This document shows positions 44,004-52,110 of a stretch of DNA of 64,000 nt, piece by piece. Position 1 is the stretch's first letter. The number at the start of each line of letters is the position of its first letter. The DNA comes from Heyndrickxia vini (GTDB lineage Bacteria; Bacillota; Bacilli; Bacillales; Bacillaceae_C), in NCBI RefSeq assembly GCF_016772275.1, contig NZ_CP065425.1, positions 920,001-984,000 of the forward strand. Direction: 5' to 3'. The notes beneath the pieces are model-generated. The model saw nothing but the letters and a program-made list of their open reading frames with translations. It searched no databases and was not told the DNA's origin. The position numbers and the translations under genes are program-made.

Positions 44004-44906
44004 ATGGAGGATATTTCCGTCATGTATCATTACGTTAGAGAAAAAAATGGATGGAATGGTATACATCCACTGATACCTGAAAAATTCGAACAACAATTAG
44101 AAATCTTAAGTAGTAATTATGATATTGTTTGCCCAGATGATATAGAAAGGAAGAGTAATAAGCCAAAATGTATTTTAAGTTTTGATGATGCAACGAAAGA
44201 TCAATATACAATTGCATTTGAAATTTTGAAAAAAAAAGGAATTCCTGGTTACTTTACTGTTATGTCAGCACCTTTGGTTAATTCAGAGATACCTATATTT
44301 CACTTGGTTCATACCGTGTTGTCTTTATATTCTGATGAAGAAATATGGCAAGATCTAAAAAATGAATTTGACTTAAAAAATAAAAATATTGAAAGTCTAA
44401 GTTCGTATTATTCTTATGAAAAGGATTTATTAAGAAGATTTAATAAATATGTATTGAATTTTTATCTTACCGAGCAAAAAAGTCGACGGTTTTTAGAGGA
44501 AAGGGTTTTAAATAAGTATGGAAACAAAGAAAAATTTATAAATGAATTTTATGTTTCTAAGAATGAATTTTTGGAAATGAAAAGAGCTGGAATGACTATA
44601 GGAGTACATTGTGTAAAACATATACCCTATAGTGGTGATGCTTTGGCATTTTATAAAAAAGAAATAGAACCTTGTATTGATTTTATAAAGGAGGAAATTG
44701 GGGTTACTCCAAAATGGTATACACCAGCTTTTGGAGGAGGAGAAAAATATATAGAGATGATGTCCGGTTTAGAAAACATATTAAAAAAAGAAGGATTTAA
44801 GGGTGGATTTACTACAATTGAAGGATTTAATAACGGATTATCAAATTTTTGGTTAAAAAGATTTGACTGTGTTAAACTACCACCTGTGACAAATTTAAAC
44901 GACTAA
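44004..44906 (+). CDS. NodB-type polysaccharide/sugar deacetylase
   Basis: The 300-aa protein has the carbohydrate-esterase-4 landmarks. Motif 1 is LSFDDAT with Asp61-Asp62, where the usual TFDDG becomes SFDDA; motif 2 is His202-Cys-Val-Lys-His206, the metal-binding H-x3-H pair; then comes TPAFGGG near residue 240. It lacks a signal peptide, so it should act in the cytoplasm on a nucleotide- or lipid-linked sugar. It would remove an N-acetyl group, freeing an amine for the acyltransferase upstream. GGAGGAG lies before the start. Confidence 0.78.
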   Translation: MEDISVMYHYVREKNGWNGIHPLIPEKFEQQLEILSSNYDIVCPDDIERKSNKPKCILSFDDATKDQYTIAFEILKKKGIPGYFTVMSAPLVNSEIPIFHLVHTVLSLYSDEEIWQDLKNEFDLKNKNIESLSSYYSYEKDLLRRFNKYVLNFYLTEQKSRRFLEERVLNKYGNKEKFINEFYVSKNEFLEMKRAGMTIGVHCVKHIPYSGDALAFYKKEIEPCIDFIKEEIGVTPKWYTPAFGGGEKYIEMMSGLENILKKEGFKGGFTTIEGFNNGLSNFWLKRFDCVKLPPVTNLND

Positions 44907-44936
44907 TGTGAATTAAATAAAGAAAGGGAGATAAGG

Positions 44937-45173
44937 ATGAAAGAAATAAAAGAAAGATTATTATTTATTATTAACGAGATGCTGGAGGAAAATGACCAAG
45001 AACGTATAAAAAGTTGGGATGAGTCAATTAAATTAAGGGATGATTTAAATATGGATTCCCTTATGCTCGCAGAACTAACGGTTAGAATTGAGGATGAATT
45101 TGATATTGACATATTTGAGGATGGAATTGTGCAAACTATTAATGAAATTCTTTTAAAAATAGAAGGAAAATAA
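44937..45173 (+). CDS. Dedicated acyl carrier protein
   Basis: The 78-aa acidic helical protein has the carrier motif LNMDSLMLAELTVRIEDEFDIDI, with Ser41 as the phosphopantetheine site. It is not the housekeeping AcpP, which normally lies with the fab genes. The next gene starts 2 bases after its stop, so it is tightly coupled to the ligase that probably loads it. AAAGGGAG precedes the ATG. Confidence 0.88.
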   Translation: MKEIKERLLFIINEMLEENDQERIKSWDESIKLRDDLNMDSLMLAELTVRIEDEFDIDIFEDGIVQTINEILLKIEGK

Positions 45174-45174
45174 T

Positions 45175-46422
45175 ATGGACAAAAAATTTTTAGTACATCG
45201 AAATAAAGAATATACATATGAAAACTTTTTAAATGACCTTAACTTGAAGAATGAATATTCTTCTTATTTGTATGTAAAAAATAATAATCCTTATGCTATT
45301 TTTGTGAGCCTTGTCCATAGTGCAATTTATGGATATTCAATTGAAATTATTGATGGTGATTTATCTGAAAAAGAAATCGAAGAAATAGGCATTGATCAAA
45401 ATGAATTTTCAGTTGTAAAAAAATTAAACTCTCTAATATTATTTAAGGATTTCGAACAACTGTTGGATATATTAAAAGAAAAAAAACGGAGCTATATTAC
45501 CCTATATACCTCAGGTACATCAGGACGCCCCAAAAAAGTAAGTCATACACTAGAAACTCTAACAAGAGAAGTTAAAGTAAGTGGGAAATTCAAAGAAAAT
45601 ATTTGGTCGTTTTCCTTTAACCCTACCCATATGGCGGGATTGCAGGTATTCTTCCAGGCATTTTTAAATAAAAATACAATTATTTATACTTTTGATGAGT
45701 TACCAAAAAATATTCCTACTTTAATTGAAAAATATAAGATAACAAATATATCCGCTACATCAACTTTTTATAGAAATATATTACCTTATTTTCAACAGGG
45801 AAGATATTTTAGTGTTGAGCGAATAACTTTTGGTGGAGAAAAATATGACCAAGGTTTAGAAGAGAGCATAAAAAAAGTTTTTCCAAACGCTAAAATAAAT
45901 AATATATATGCTTCTACTGAAGCAGGTAGTCTATTTAAAGCTTATGGTGATATTTTTGAAATAAAAGAATCAATTCGTAAATTTGTTAAAATAAATGAAA
46001 ATAATGAATTATTAATTCATTATTCTTTGCTAGGAAAGTCAGAGTCTTTTAATCTTAAAGGAGAATGGTTTAATACCGAAGATATTGTAGAATTAGTAGA
46101 CACTAATCATTTTAAATTTGTAGCAAGGAAATCAGAATTAATAAATGTCGGAGGATACAAGGTAAATCCACTTGAAGTAGAAAATACAATAAAAAAGGTA
46201 CCAGGAGTTATAGACATCATAATTAAAACTAGGAAGAATAGCGTCACAGGGCAAATAATTATTGCCGAAATTATAAAAAATGATGGATTCAATGATTTAG
46301 AGTTAAAAAAGTCAATAAAGAAATTTGCTTTAACTCATCTACAAGAATGGAAAGTACCAAGAATAATAAATTTTGTTAATGAAATATCACAAACTCGTAC
46401 TGGAAAGAAGGCAAGAAAATGA
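45175..46422 (+). CDS. Acyl-activating enzyme (AMP-forming), probably an acyl-ACP ligase
   Basis: The 415-aa member of the adenylate-forming family has the A3 motif ITLYTSGTSGRPKKVSHT (Ser113), A5-like NNIYASTEAGSLF, A7/A8 region NTEDIVELV ... FVARKSELINVGGYKVNPLEVE, and the A10 lysine in RTGKKAR at the very C-terminus. It is shorter than most acyl-CoA synthetases because the N-terminal subdomain has only ~110 residues before A3. By position it likely adenylates a short carboxylic acid and loads it on the adjacent carrier protein. Its stop overlaps the next gene's start by 4 bases. Confidence 0.82.
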   Translation: MDKKFLVHRNKEYTYENFLNDLNLKNEYSSYLYVKNNNPYAIFVSLVHSAIYGYSIEIIDGDLSEKEIEEIGIDQNEFSVVKKLNSLILFKDFEQLLDILKEKKRSYITLYTSGTSGRPKKVSHTLETLTREVKVSGKFKENIWSFSFNPTHMAGLQVFFQAFLNKNTIIYTFDELPKNIPTLIEKYKITNISATSTFYRNILPYFQQGRYFSVERITFGGEKYDQGLEESIKKVFPNAKINNIYASTEAGSLFKAYGDIFEIKESIRKFVKINENNELLIHYSLLGKSESFNLKGEWFNTEDIVELVDTNHFKFVARKSELINVGGYKVNPLEVENTIKKVPGVIDIIIKTRKNSVTGQIIIAEIIKNDGFNDLELKKSIKKFALTHLQEWKVPRIINFVNEISQTRTGKKARK

Positions 46423-47144
46423 AGTGGGTCATTGTGACTGGAGATTCCAAAGGACTAGGAAGAGAAGTCGTTAAACAAATTTTATCTGAAACCAAATTAG
46501 GTGTAATAGGAATTAGCAGGTCTGATCACGAATTAGTTTCTGGTTTGTTGAATAAATATCCAGATAGATATAAACATATTTCATATGACTTAAGAAACGT
46601 GCAAGATATAAAAAGCATTTATATTAATAAAATTCGAAAGATAGGTCCGATTTATGGACTTGTGAATAACTCTGCTCATGCATATGATGATATAGTTTCT
46701 AACTTAAATGTGAAACATTTGGAAAGTATGTTCCAAGTGAACGTTTTCTCAGCTATGCATTTAACTAAATATGCTTTAAGAGATATGCTATTGAATAAGA
46801 TACAGGGATCGATTGTTCATGTTTCTTCAGTAAGTACCCATACTGGTTATAAAGGTTTAAGTATGTATGCTGCAACCAAAGGTGCGTTGGAGGCGTTTTC
46901 AAAGAATGTTGCAAGAGAATGGGGAAGTAAAGGGATTCGTTCTAACTGTGTAATACCAGGATTTATGGAAACTTCTATGAGTGATTCTTTGACAACTGAA
47001 CAAAAGGATAGAATTTATAAAAGGACATCGCTGAAAAAAGAGACAGACATAATAAGTGTTGCTAGCACAATATTGTTTTTGTTATCAGAAAAGTCACGTT
47101 CTATTACTGGTACAGTTATACATGTTGATAATGGGACTTTATAA
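46419..47144 (+). CDS. Short-chain dehydrogenase, FabG-like 3-oxoacyl-carrier-protein reductase
   Basis: The 241-aa SDR has the cofactor motif VTGDSKGLGREV, NNSA near residue 86, the catalytic Ser in VHVSSVS, and Tyr150/Lys154 in MYAATKGALEAF. It ends with SRSITGTVIHVDNGTL, as FabG-type reductases do. It would reduce a 3-oxoacyl-ACP to the 3-hydroxy form, or oxidise a sugar hydroxyl; the carrier-protein neighbourhood favours the first. The ATGA overlap with the ligase shows one operon. Last gene of the island before fliD. Confidence 0.82.
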   Translation: MKWVIVTGDSKGLGREVVKQILSETKLGVIGISRSDHELVSGLLNKYPDRYKHISYDLRNVQDIKSIYINKIRKIGPIYGLVNNSAHAYDDIVSNLNVKHLESMFQVNVFSAMHLTKYALRDMLLNKIQGSIVHVSSVSTHTGYKGLSMYAATKGALEAFSKNVAREWGSKGIRSNCVIPGFMETSMSDSLTTEQKDRIYKRTSLKKETDIISVASTILFLLSEKSRSITGTVIHVDNGTL

Positions 47145-47208
47145 CAAATAATATAGTAATAAGGTTAACTATTATATCGATATACACATGTTATTAATGG
47201 TTTTAGAG

Positions 47209-47235
47209 TTGAAATTTTTCATATAGTGTCGATAT
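47209..47235 (+). promoter_or_regulatory. Possible sigma-D promoter of fliD
   Basis: GTCGATAT (47228-47235) is one base off the sigma-D -10 box and lies 77 bases before fliD. The -35 position 15 bases upstream reads TTGA, a poor match to TAAA, so this is only a candidate. A second ATCGATAT occurs at 47176 without a -35. Confidence 0.4.
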
Positions 47236-47312
47236 ATATAGTAGGTTACTTTTTAAGAAAGAATTTTCATTATAAAAAATATATAGTTTTTATACAAAAG
47301 GAAGTGATTACT

Positions 47313-48812
47313 ATGGTTAGAATAAGTGGCTTAGCAAGTGGGATGGATATTGATTCACTTGTTGAGAATCTAATGAAGGCAGAACGTGCTCCATTAGATA
47401 AACTTCAGCAACAAAAGCAAAAATATGAATGGCAACGGGATGATTATCGAGAAATCAGTACAATGATGTTTAATTTAAGTAATTCAATTTTTGATAATAT
47501 ATTGAAACAAAGTACTTATACACAGAAAAAAGTGAACATCTCTGATTCAAACTTGATATCAGTGAGAAATATTAGCTCTACTTCCGATTTTTCAGGAACA
47601 ATTAAAGTGAATAGTCTTGCAACTTCTAGTTCTGTCGTTGGAGACTCAATCGGTAATTCTATCGATTCATCAAAAAAAGTCAGTGAAATATTCACTGATG
47701 TAACAGGAACCCAATCAATAAAGGTTAAAGCAATTACTGCGGAGGGAAAACTTGAAGAAAAAGAAGTAACATTTGATGCAAGTAAAGAATCGTTAGATGA
47801 TGTAATTAAAAAAGTGAATCAGCAAACTGGGGCAACGATGTTTTTTGATTCTAAAACTGGGCAAGTTTCCCTTACTTCTAAAAAAACCGGCACAACTAAT
47901 GAAGTTACTAATAATATGGACTTTTCATTAACGGGCACCCTTTTTGAAAAATTAAATGTAGCCGATAATGTTACAGATAAAAATAAAAGAACTCCTGGAT
48001 CAAATGCTTCTTTTACTTATAATGGAATTAATACGACTAGAACTTCTAATATATTTCAAATCAATGGATTTGAAATTACTTTGAAAGAAGCTGATTCAAC
48101 TAAAAATGTAACATTTAGTTCTTCTACAGATGTCGATGCTGTTGTAGACAAGATTGTAAAATTTGTAGATGAGTATAATAAGTTGGTAGAAAAAGTGAAT
48201 GGAAAAGTAACAGAAAAACGATATCGAGATTTTCCACCATTAACGAGTGAACAAAAAAAAGACATGGAAGACAAAGAAATTGAACTTTGGGAAGAAAAGG
48301 CAAAAAGTGGAATGCTTTATAATGATACTGTTTTATCATCCGGTTTGACGGAAATGCGAACAAACTTGTATACACCTGTTAGTGGATTAGTAGGGGTTAA
48401 TCAATTATCACAAATTGGTATAACAACTACAAAAAATTATCTGGATGGTGGAAAACTAACAATTGATGAGAAAAAATTGAGAGAAGCGATTGAAAAGGAT
48501 CCTAACGCTGTCTATTCTCTTTTTACCCAAGATGGAGAAACAACGGGTGAAAAAGGGCTAGCTAGAAGACTGCGTGATTCATTAAAGAACACAATAACTA
48601 ATATTGAGGAAAAAGCAGGTAAATCTACAAGTGTCAATAATACATTTACTATTGGAAAATTACTAGATAATGTAGATAAGCGAATTGATAGTTTACAAGA
48701 TCGGCTATATGACATTGAAAATAGATACTATAGCCAATTTTCAGCAATGGAGACTGCCATACAAAAAGCAAACCAACAATCTGCATACTTATCCCAGTTC
48801 TTTAGTTCATGA
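47313..48812 (+). CDS. fliD: Flagellar cap protein FliD (HAP2)
   Basis: The 499-aa cap protein has N-terminal VRISGLASGMDIDSLVENLMKAERAPLDKLQQQK and C-terminal RIDSLQDRLYDIENRYYSQFSAMETAIQKANQQSAYLSQFFSS, the two conserved coiled-coil ends. It caps the filament and inserts flagellin subunits. AAGGAAGTG precedes ATG 47313; the in-frame ATG at 47226 has no site. In B. subtilis flaG is the gene just upstream; here flaG lies at 56.3 kb. Confidence 0.95.
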   Translation: MVRISGLASGMDIDSLVENLMKAERAPLDKLQQQKQKYEWQRDDYREISTMMFNLSNSIFDNILKQSTYTQKKVNISDSNLISVRNISSTSDFSGTIKVNSLATSSSVVGDSIGNSIDSSKKVSEIFTDVTGTQSIKVKAITAEGKLEEKEVTFDASKESLDDVIKKVNQQTGATMFFDSKTGQVSLTSKKTGTTNEVTNNMDFSLTGTLFEKLNVADNVTDKNKRTPGSNASFTYNGINTTRTSNIFQINGFEITLKEADSTKNVTFSSSTDVDAVVDKIVKFVDEYNKLVEKVNGKVTEKRYRDFPPLTSEQKKDMEDKEIELWEEKAKSGMLYNDTVLSSGLTEMRTNLYTPVSGLVGVNQLSQIGITTTKNYLDGGKLTIDEKKLREAIEKDPNAVYSLFTQDGETTGEKGLARRLRDSLKNTITNIEEKAGKSTSVNNTFTIGKLLDNVDKRIDSLQDRLYDIENRYYSQFSAMETAIQKANQQSAYLSQFFSS

Positions 48813-48836
48813 TATTTTATATGAGAGGGTAATACT

Positions 48837-49241
48837 ATGGCCATTAATAATCCATATCAAACATATCAAAATAATTCAATTACAACAGCTTCTCCAGGAG
48901 AGCTGACACTTTTGCTTTATAACGGTTGTTTGAAATTTATTCATCAAGCAAAGAAGGCAATTGAAAATAAAAATATACAAGAGAAAAACACCAATATTCA
49001 AAAAGCCCAAAATATTATTCAAGAGCTTACAGTTACACTTAAAATGGATGTTGACATAGCAAAAAATATGATTTCACTCTATGACTATATAAATCGTAGA
49101 TTAATTGATGCCAATATTAAGAATAACATTGCCATTTTGGATGAAGTTGAGGTTTTAGTTACTGAATTTCGCGATACATGGAAGCAAGTAATTCAGATAA
49201 ATCGACAACAACAATTCGGTTCGAATGGTGGGCAAGCTTAA
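48837..49241 (+). CDS. fliS: Flagellin export chaperone FliS
   Basis: The 134-aa four-helix protein starts MAINNPYQTYQNNSITTASPGELTLLLYNGCLKFIHQAKKAIE, the FliS hallmark. It binds the flagellin C-terminus before export. It lies 24 bases after fliD and ends in the TAATG overlap that starts fliT. Confidence 0.95.
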   Translation: MAINNPYQTYQNNSITTASPGELTLLLYNGCLKFIHQAKKAIENKNIQEKNTNIQKAQNIIQELTVTLKMDVDIAKNMISLYDYINRRLIDANIKNNIAILDEVEVLVTEFRDTWKQVIQINRQQQFGSNGGQA

Positions 49242-49588
49242 TGTGTGTAATATTAGACTGTTTTAATCTTACTGAAAGACTAATTACTGCGATGGAAAAA
49301 GTAAATGATCATAATCGTGACGAAACAATCGCTACAATTGAAGAAATATTAGAAGAAAGAGCCATTTTATTGCCAATGATTAAACCTCCTTTTACGAAAG
49401 AAGAAATAGAAGTAGGGAAAAAGATTGTACTAATGAATAATACTCTACAAAATTTATTAAATAATCAAAAGAAAAATATTCAAAAAGATATAAATTGCTT
49501 ACTAAATAAAAAAACTTCTGTGAATAAATATATAAATCCATATCACAATATGCAAACCGACGGTTATTTTTATGACAAGAGAAAATAA
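49241..49588 (+). CDS. fliT: FliT-like flagellar export chaperone
   Basis: A 115-aa helical protein starts at ATG 49241, which shares its A with the fliS stop. It has an acidic helical middle (DETIATIEEILEERAILLPMIKPPFTKEEIEVGKKIVLMNNTLQNLLNNQKKNIQKDI). FliT proteins vary much in sequence; the call rests on place and size. A longer in-frame start at 49178 lies inside fliS and is less likely. Confidence 0.75.
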   Translation: MCVILDCFNLTERLITAMEKVNDHNRDETIATIEEILEERAILLPMIKPPFTKEEIEVGKKIVLMNNTLQNLLNNQKKNIQKDINCLLNKKTSVNKYINPYHNMQTDGYFYDKRK

Positions 49589-49598
49589 TACAAAATGA

Positions 49599-49629
49599 AG
49601 GGGTAATCTTTAAAGTTTCTCCCCTTTTT
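49599..49629 (+). terminator. Weak terminator of fliDST
   Basis: AAGGGG and CCCCTT arms around a 16-nt loop that can pair further, followed by T5. Confidence 0.6.
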
Positions 49630-49644
49630 GTTTGTAGAAACGAA

Positions 49645-50378
49645 AACCCTAGGCTAGGCCTAGGGTTCTAAAAAGCTTCCAGCGTGGTATTAAAAAAACT
49701 CTTCCGGGGTGCTAAAGTAAATTTGGTTCGCCAATCAATTATTTAGCATGCGGAGGAGTTTTAATGTCCAAAGACACTAATAGTTTAGCACACACAACTT
49801 GAAATTGTAAGTACCTCATCGTGTTTGCCCCGAAATACAGGAGACAAGTAATTTATGGGAAAATTAAAAAGGAAAGCGGGGAAATACTGCGTACTTTATG
49901 TGAAAGAAAAGGTGTAGAGATTATCGAGGCCATAGCGTGTAAAGACCATGTACATTTGTTAATAAGTATACCACCCAAGCTAAGTGTGTCGGCGTTTGTA
50001 GGATATTTAAAAGGGAAAAGTAGCTTGATGATATTTAATCGTCATGCAAACCTGAAATATGGATATGGGAACCGAAAATTTTGGTGTACTGGATATTATG
50101 TGGTTACAGTTGGAAGAAACAAAAAGGTGATAGAAGAATATATACGTAACCAGATACAAGACGACGTAGTCGCAGAACAATTAAGTATGATGGAATACCT
50201 TGATCCATTCACTGGTGAAGAGGTAAAGAAAAAGAAACGGAAGTAAGAAGAAGGCCTTTGAGGTCTGGCCAGTAGAAATAGTACACTTGGCGAACCATTC
50301 AGAGGCCCTTTAGGGTCTGGTCAGCAACAAAGGCTTTCAGCCGCAGAGAAAACCACACGTGAGAATGCGTGGTTTTTA
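49645..50378 (+). mobile_element. IS200/IS605-family element with Y1 transposase
   Basis: The single transposase gene is flanked by subterminal hairpins. On the left AACCCTAGG and CCTAGGGTT (49645-49667) enclose 5 bases. On the right GAGGCC-type repeats (50252 and 50303) are followed by AACCACAC and GCGTGGTT (50351-50372). IS200-type elements have no terminal inverted repeats, so hairpins are the expected mark. Exact ends are uncertain. Confidence 0.7.
49764..50246 (+). pseudogene. tnpA: IS200-type transposase TnpA with an in-frame nonsense codon
   Basis: From ATG 49764 (after CGGAGGAG) the frame reads MSKDTNSLAHTT, then TGA at 49800-49802, then NCKYLIVFAPKYRRQVIYGKIKKE and on to the end. 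The family consensus has Trp at the stop position (HTTWNCKY), so one G-to-A change created the stop. The rest keeps the HUH motif (KDHVHLLISIP) and the GYYVVTVGRN segment. Restart at GTG 49821 would give a 141-aa protein without the first beta strand, probably inactive. Confidence 0.85.
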
Positions 50379-50623
50379 TTAAACTCGATAACTTACATTT
50401 TTAGAAACTGTTTTATACTCAAGATAATACATCTCTAATAAACTTCAAAATAGTAAATCATACTTTTATTCATTCATTAAAATTATACTTTAGGTTTATA
50501 TAAATTTCCGGAAATTGTTGGTATAATTATAATATAAATTCAATAGTTAAGTTTGATAAGTCGATCGGTTTGTAAATAATCGTATAATAAACGTATAATT
50601 TACATAAGAAAGGAAGAATTTTC
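50247..50623. other. Right end of the IS200-type element and leader of yjfB
   Basis: The first ~130 bases are the IS right end. The rest is AT-rich with no gene. AAAGGAAGAATTTTC precedes the next start. GTCGATCG near 50560 resembles a sigma-D -10 but has no -35 at the right distance. Confidence 0.5.
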
Positions 50624-50824
50624 ATGGATATCGCACTAATGTCAATGGCTCTAAGCCAAAGTCAAGTTCAACAACAAGCTTCCATTTCCGTCATGAAAAT
50701 GGCGATGGGAAATGCAGAGCAACAAGGGGAAGCACTTCAAAAATTACTAGGAACAACAGATCCATCAGTCATCCAACATGCAGCCCAACCACATTTGGGT
50801 GGAAACATTGATTTGAAATTATAG
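50624..50824 (+). CDS. yjfB: YjfB family putative motility protein
   Basis: The 66-aa protein begins MDIALMSMALSQSQVQQQASISVMKMAMGNAEQQGEALQKLL, the pattern of the small YjfB family, which in B. subtilis belongs to the sigma-D regulon. Function is unknown. It sits beside late flagellar genes, in line with a motility link. AAAGGAAG precedes the ATG. Confidence 0.82.
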   Translation: MDIALMSMALSQSQVQQQASISVMKMAMGNAEQQGEALQKLLGTTDPSVIQHAAQPHLGGNIDLKL

Positions 50825-50830
50825 CTATAG

Positions 50831-50860
50831 TGCAGCCAAGTTTGAAGGGGCTGCTTTTTT
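50831..50860 (+). terminator. Terminator of yjfB
   Basis: GCAGCC and GGCTGC with an 11-nt loop, followed by six T. Confidence 0.85.
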
Positions 50861-50997
50861 CTATTATAAGCCTTAGTGAATGCAGAGTTCTCCCATATTT
50901 TAAAAAAATATTAATTAACAAAGCCTTTTATCAATCATAAATATAAAGATAAAATAATTGTGATAACGTACAACTTTTGTGAAATGGGAGACGGATA

Positions 50998-51282
50998 ATG
51001 AACCAAGATGAATTAAAGTCATTACAACAAAACGTTTCACTGCACAGATCAGAAGGGAAATATAAAGAGGCGATTGAAGCTAGTTATCATCTTTTGAAAT
51101 GTGGCATAGAGGTAAATGATTATAAATCGATGTTGATTGCACATATGAATAATGCGGCTTCATATTATTGCATTGGTGATATAAAAGAGGCATTTCATAG
51201 TATAGAAGCGTACGACCAGCTTTGCGATATTTATGGTGATGATGAGGATTATTTAGGTTTATATAATGTTTTATTTTTATAG
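50998..51282 (+). CDS. Small TPR-like protein, possibly an N-terminal fragment
   Basis: A 94-aa acidic protein is made of two tetratricopeptide-like helix pairs (LHRSEGKYKEAIEASYHLLKCGIEVNDYKSMLIAHMNNAASYYCIGDIKEAFHSIEAYDQLCDIYGDDEDYLGLYNVLFL). GGGAG precedes the ATG. TPR arrays are usually longer and the end (YNVLFL) looks abrupt, so this may be the surviving start of a larger TPR regulator. No partner can be named. Confidence 0.6.
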   Translation: MNQDELKSLQQNVSLHRSEGKYKEAIEASYHLLKCGIEVNDYKSMLIAHMNNAASYYCIGDIKEAFHSIEAYDQLCDIYGDDEDYLGLYNVLFL

Positions 51283-51446
51283 AATTTACAAAGTTAAACA
51301 GAACGGAAAAAATCAAACAGTTGCTAGTAAAACACTATCTAATGTAACTTCCGAATAATATAAAAATTTTTAAAAATTTTTCTTGCACAATTCAAAAGAC
51401 TTCACTATAATGAATTTAATATTCAATCAATTTAAATAAATCAAAA

Positions 51447-51737
51447 ACTATGAAGAGAAAAGTAGGATTTAATCATTTTTTTAAAGAGAGCTTCGGCAGC
51501 TGAAAAGAAGCAAAAAATGTAAATCTGAAAAATGGCCTCTGAGTTTCGTGCTGAACGTATCTGACTTGATATTAGTAGGTTCCGACGAGAGTTGGTACTC
51601 GTTATCCATACCACAGTATAAAAGTGTAAGCTTGAGTACTTGTTGAGGCTGTATGTGTGAGCATGCAGTAAAGTAAGGTGGTACCACGTTGATTCAACCA
51701 CGTCCTTATCATTATTGATGGGGGCGTGGTTTTTTAT
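51447..51737 (+). promoter_or_regulatory. T-box riboswitch, methionine specifier
   Basis: The leader has the T-box sequence AAGGTGGTACCACG (51675-51688). Its UGGU should pair with an ACCA tRNA end, i.e. discriminator A. A terminator follows with arms in 51697-51730 and six T. Stem I starts near 51450 with the AGTA loop motif (51461-51464) and the AGAGAG ... GCTGAAAAG apical signature. In the specifier loop the triplet at 51532-51534 is ATG, followed by a purine and CC, as expected for tRNA-Met. It should switch on the SAM hydrolase-ECF operon when methionine is low. Confidence 0.85.
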
Positions 51738-51788
51738 TTGTTTTTAATGATGGTTTTGTTAAATTTCAATGTTAATATTGACGCCAAG

Positions 51789-52059
51789 TTGATTGGAGCG
51801 GAAGGTGCGAGACTCCTGCGGGATCTGCTGGACAGATGAGACCCCGCAAGAGCGAAGCGATGAGGAGTTAGAAAAGTAGAGGCGGCTTGTTTATCGACGT
51901 ACGAACTGAAGGGCAGCGACTGAGATAAAGGAATCACGATGAACCCAAAGGGTGAATCGATGATGACTTATCGTAGGGAGGTGACCGGAAGTTGCCGCCG
52001 GAACTAGACAGGCTCATCGCCAGCCCCGCGGAAAGCGAGCACCTGCAGCGGAAATCAAC
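51789..52059 (+). repeat. Dispersed repeat B with imperfect terminal inverted repeats, interrupted by repeat A
   Basis: The element starts GTTGATTGGAGCGGAAGG and ends in the complement of GTTGATTTCCGCTGCAGG. The core shows GACTCCTGCGGGA and GCCCCGCGGAAAGCGAGCACC, a repeat widespread between genes in Bacillaceae. Its usual continuous middle is split at about 51865 and 52008 by an inverted copy of repeat A. The whole lies between the T-box terminator and the operon it controls, inside the read-through transcript. Confidence 0.85.
51887..52013 (-). repeat. Dispersed repeat A, copy 3 (inverted, nested in repeat B)
   Basis: Read on the minus strand it gives TGTCTAGTTCCGGCGGC, then CCTCCCTACGATAAGTCA, TTCCTTTATCTCAGTC and GTACGTCGATAA, matching copy 1 at 673-877 block by block, including the middle part that copy 2 has lost. 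Confidence 0.82.
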
Positions 52060-52110
52060 GACCCAGTTTAACAGAGCCCAAATTTAAAAAAACTTAAGGA
52101 GGATAACAGC

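Noticed and set aside
50541-50567. Sigma-D promoter for yjfB
   Set aside because: GTCGATCG differs at two positions from the -10 box and no TAAA lies at a spacing of 14-16.
51441-51701. Minus-strand ORFs of 68-86 codons
   Set aside because: They lie wholly within the T-box leader, which explains the conserved sequence.
51447-51737. tRNA gene
   Set aside because: The structured region has T-box elements and a terminator, but no cloverleaf with the invariant tRNA bases.
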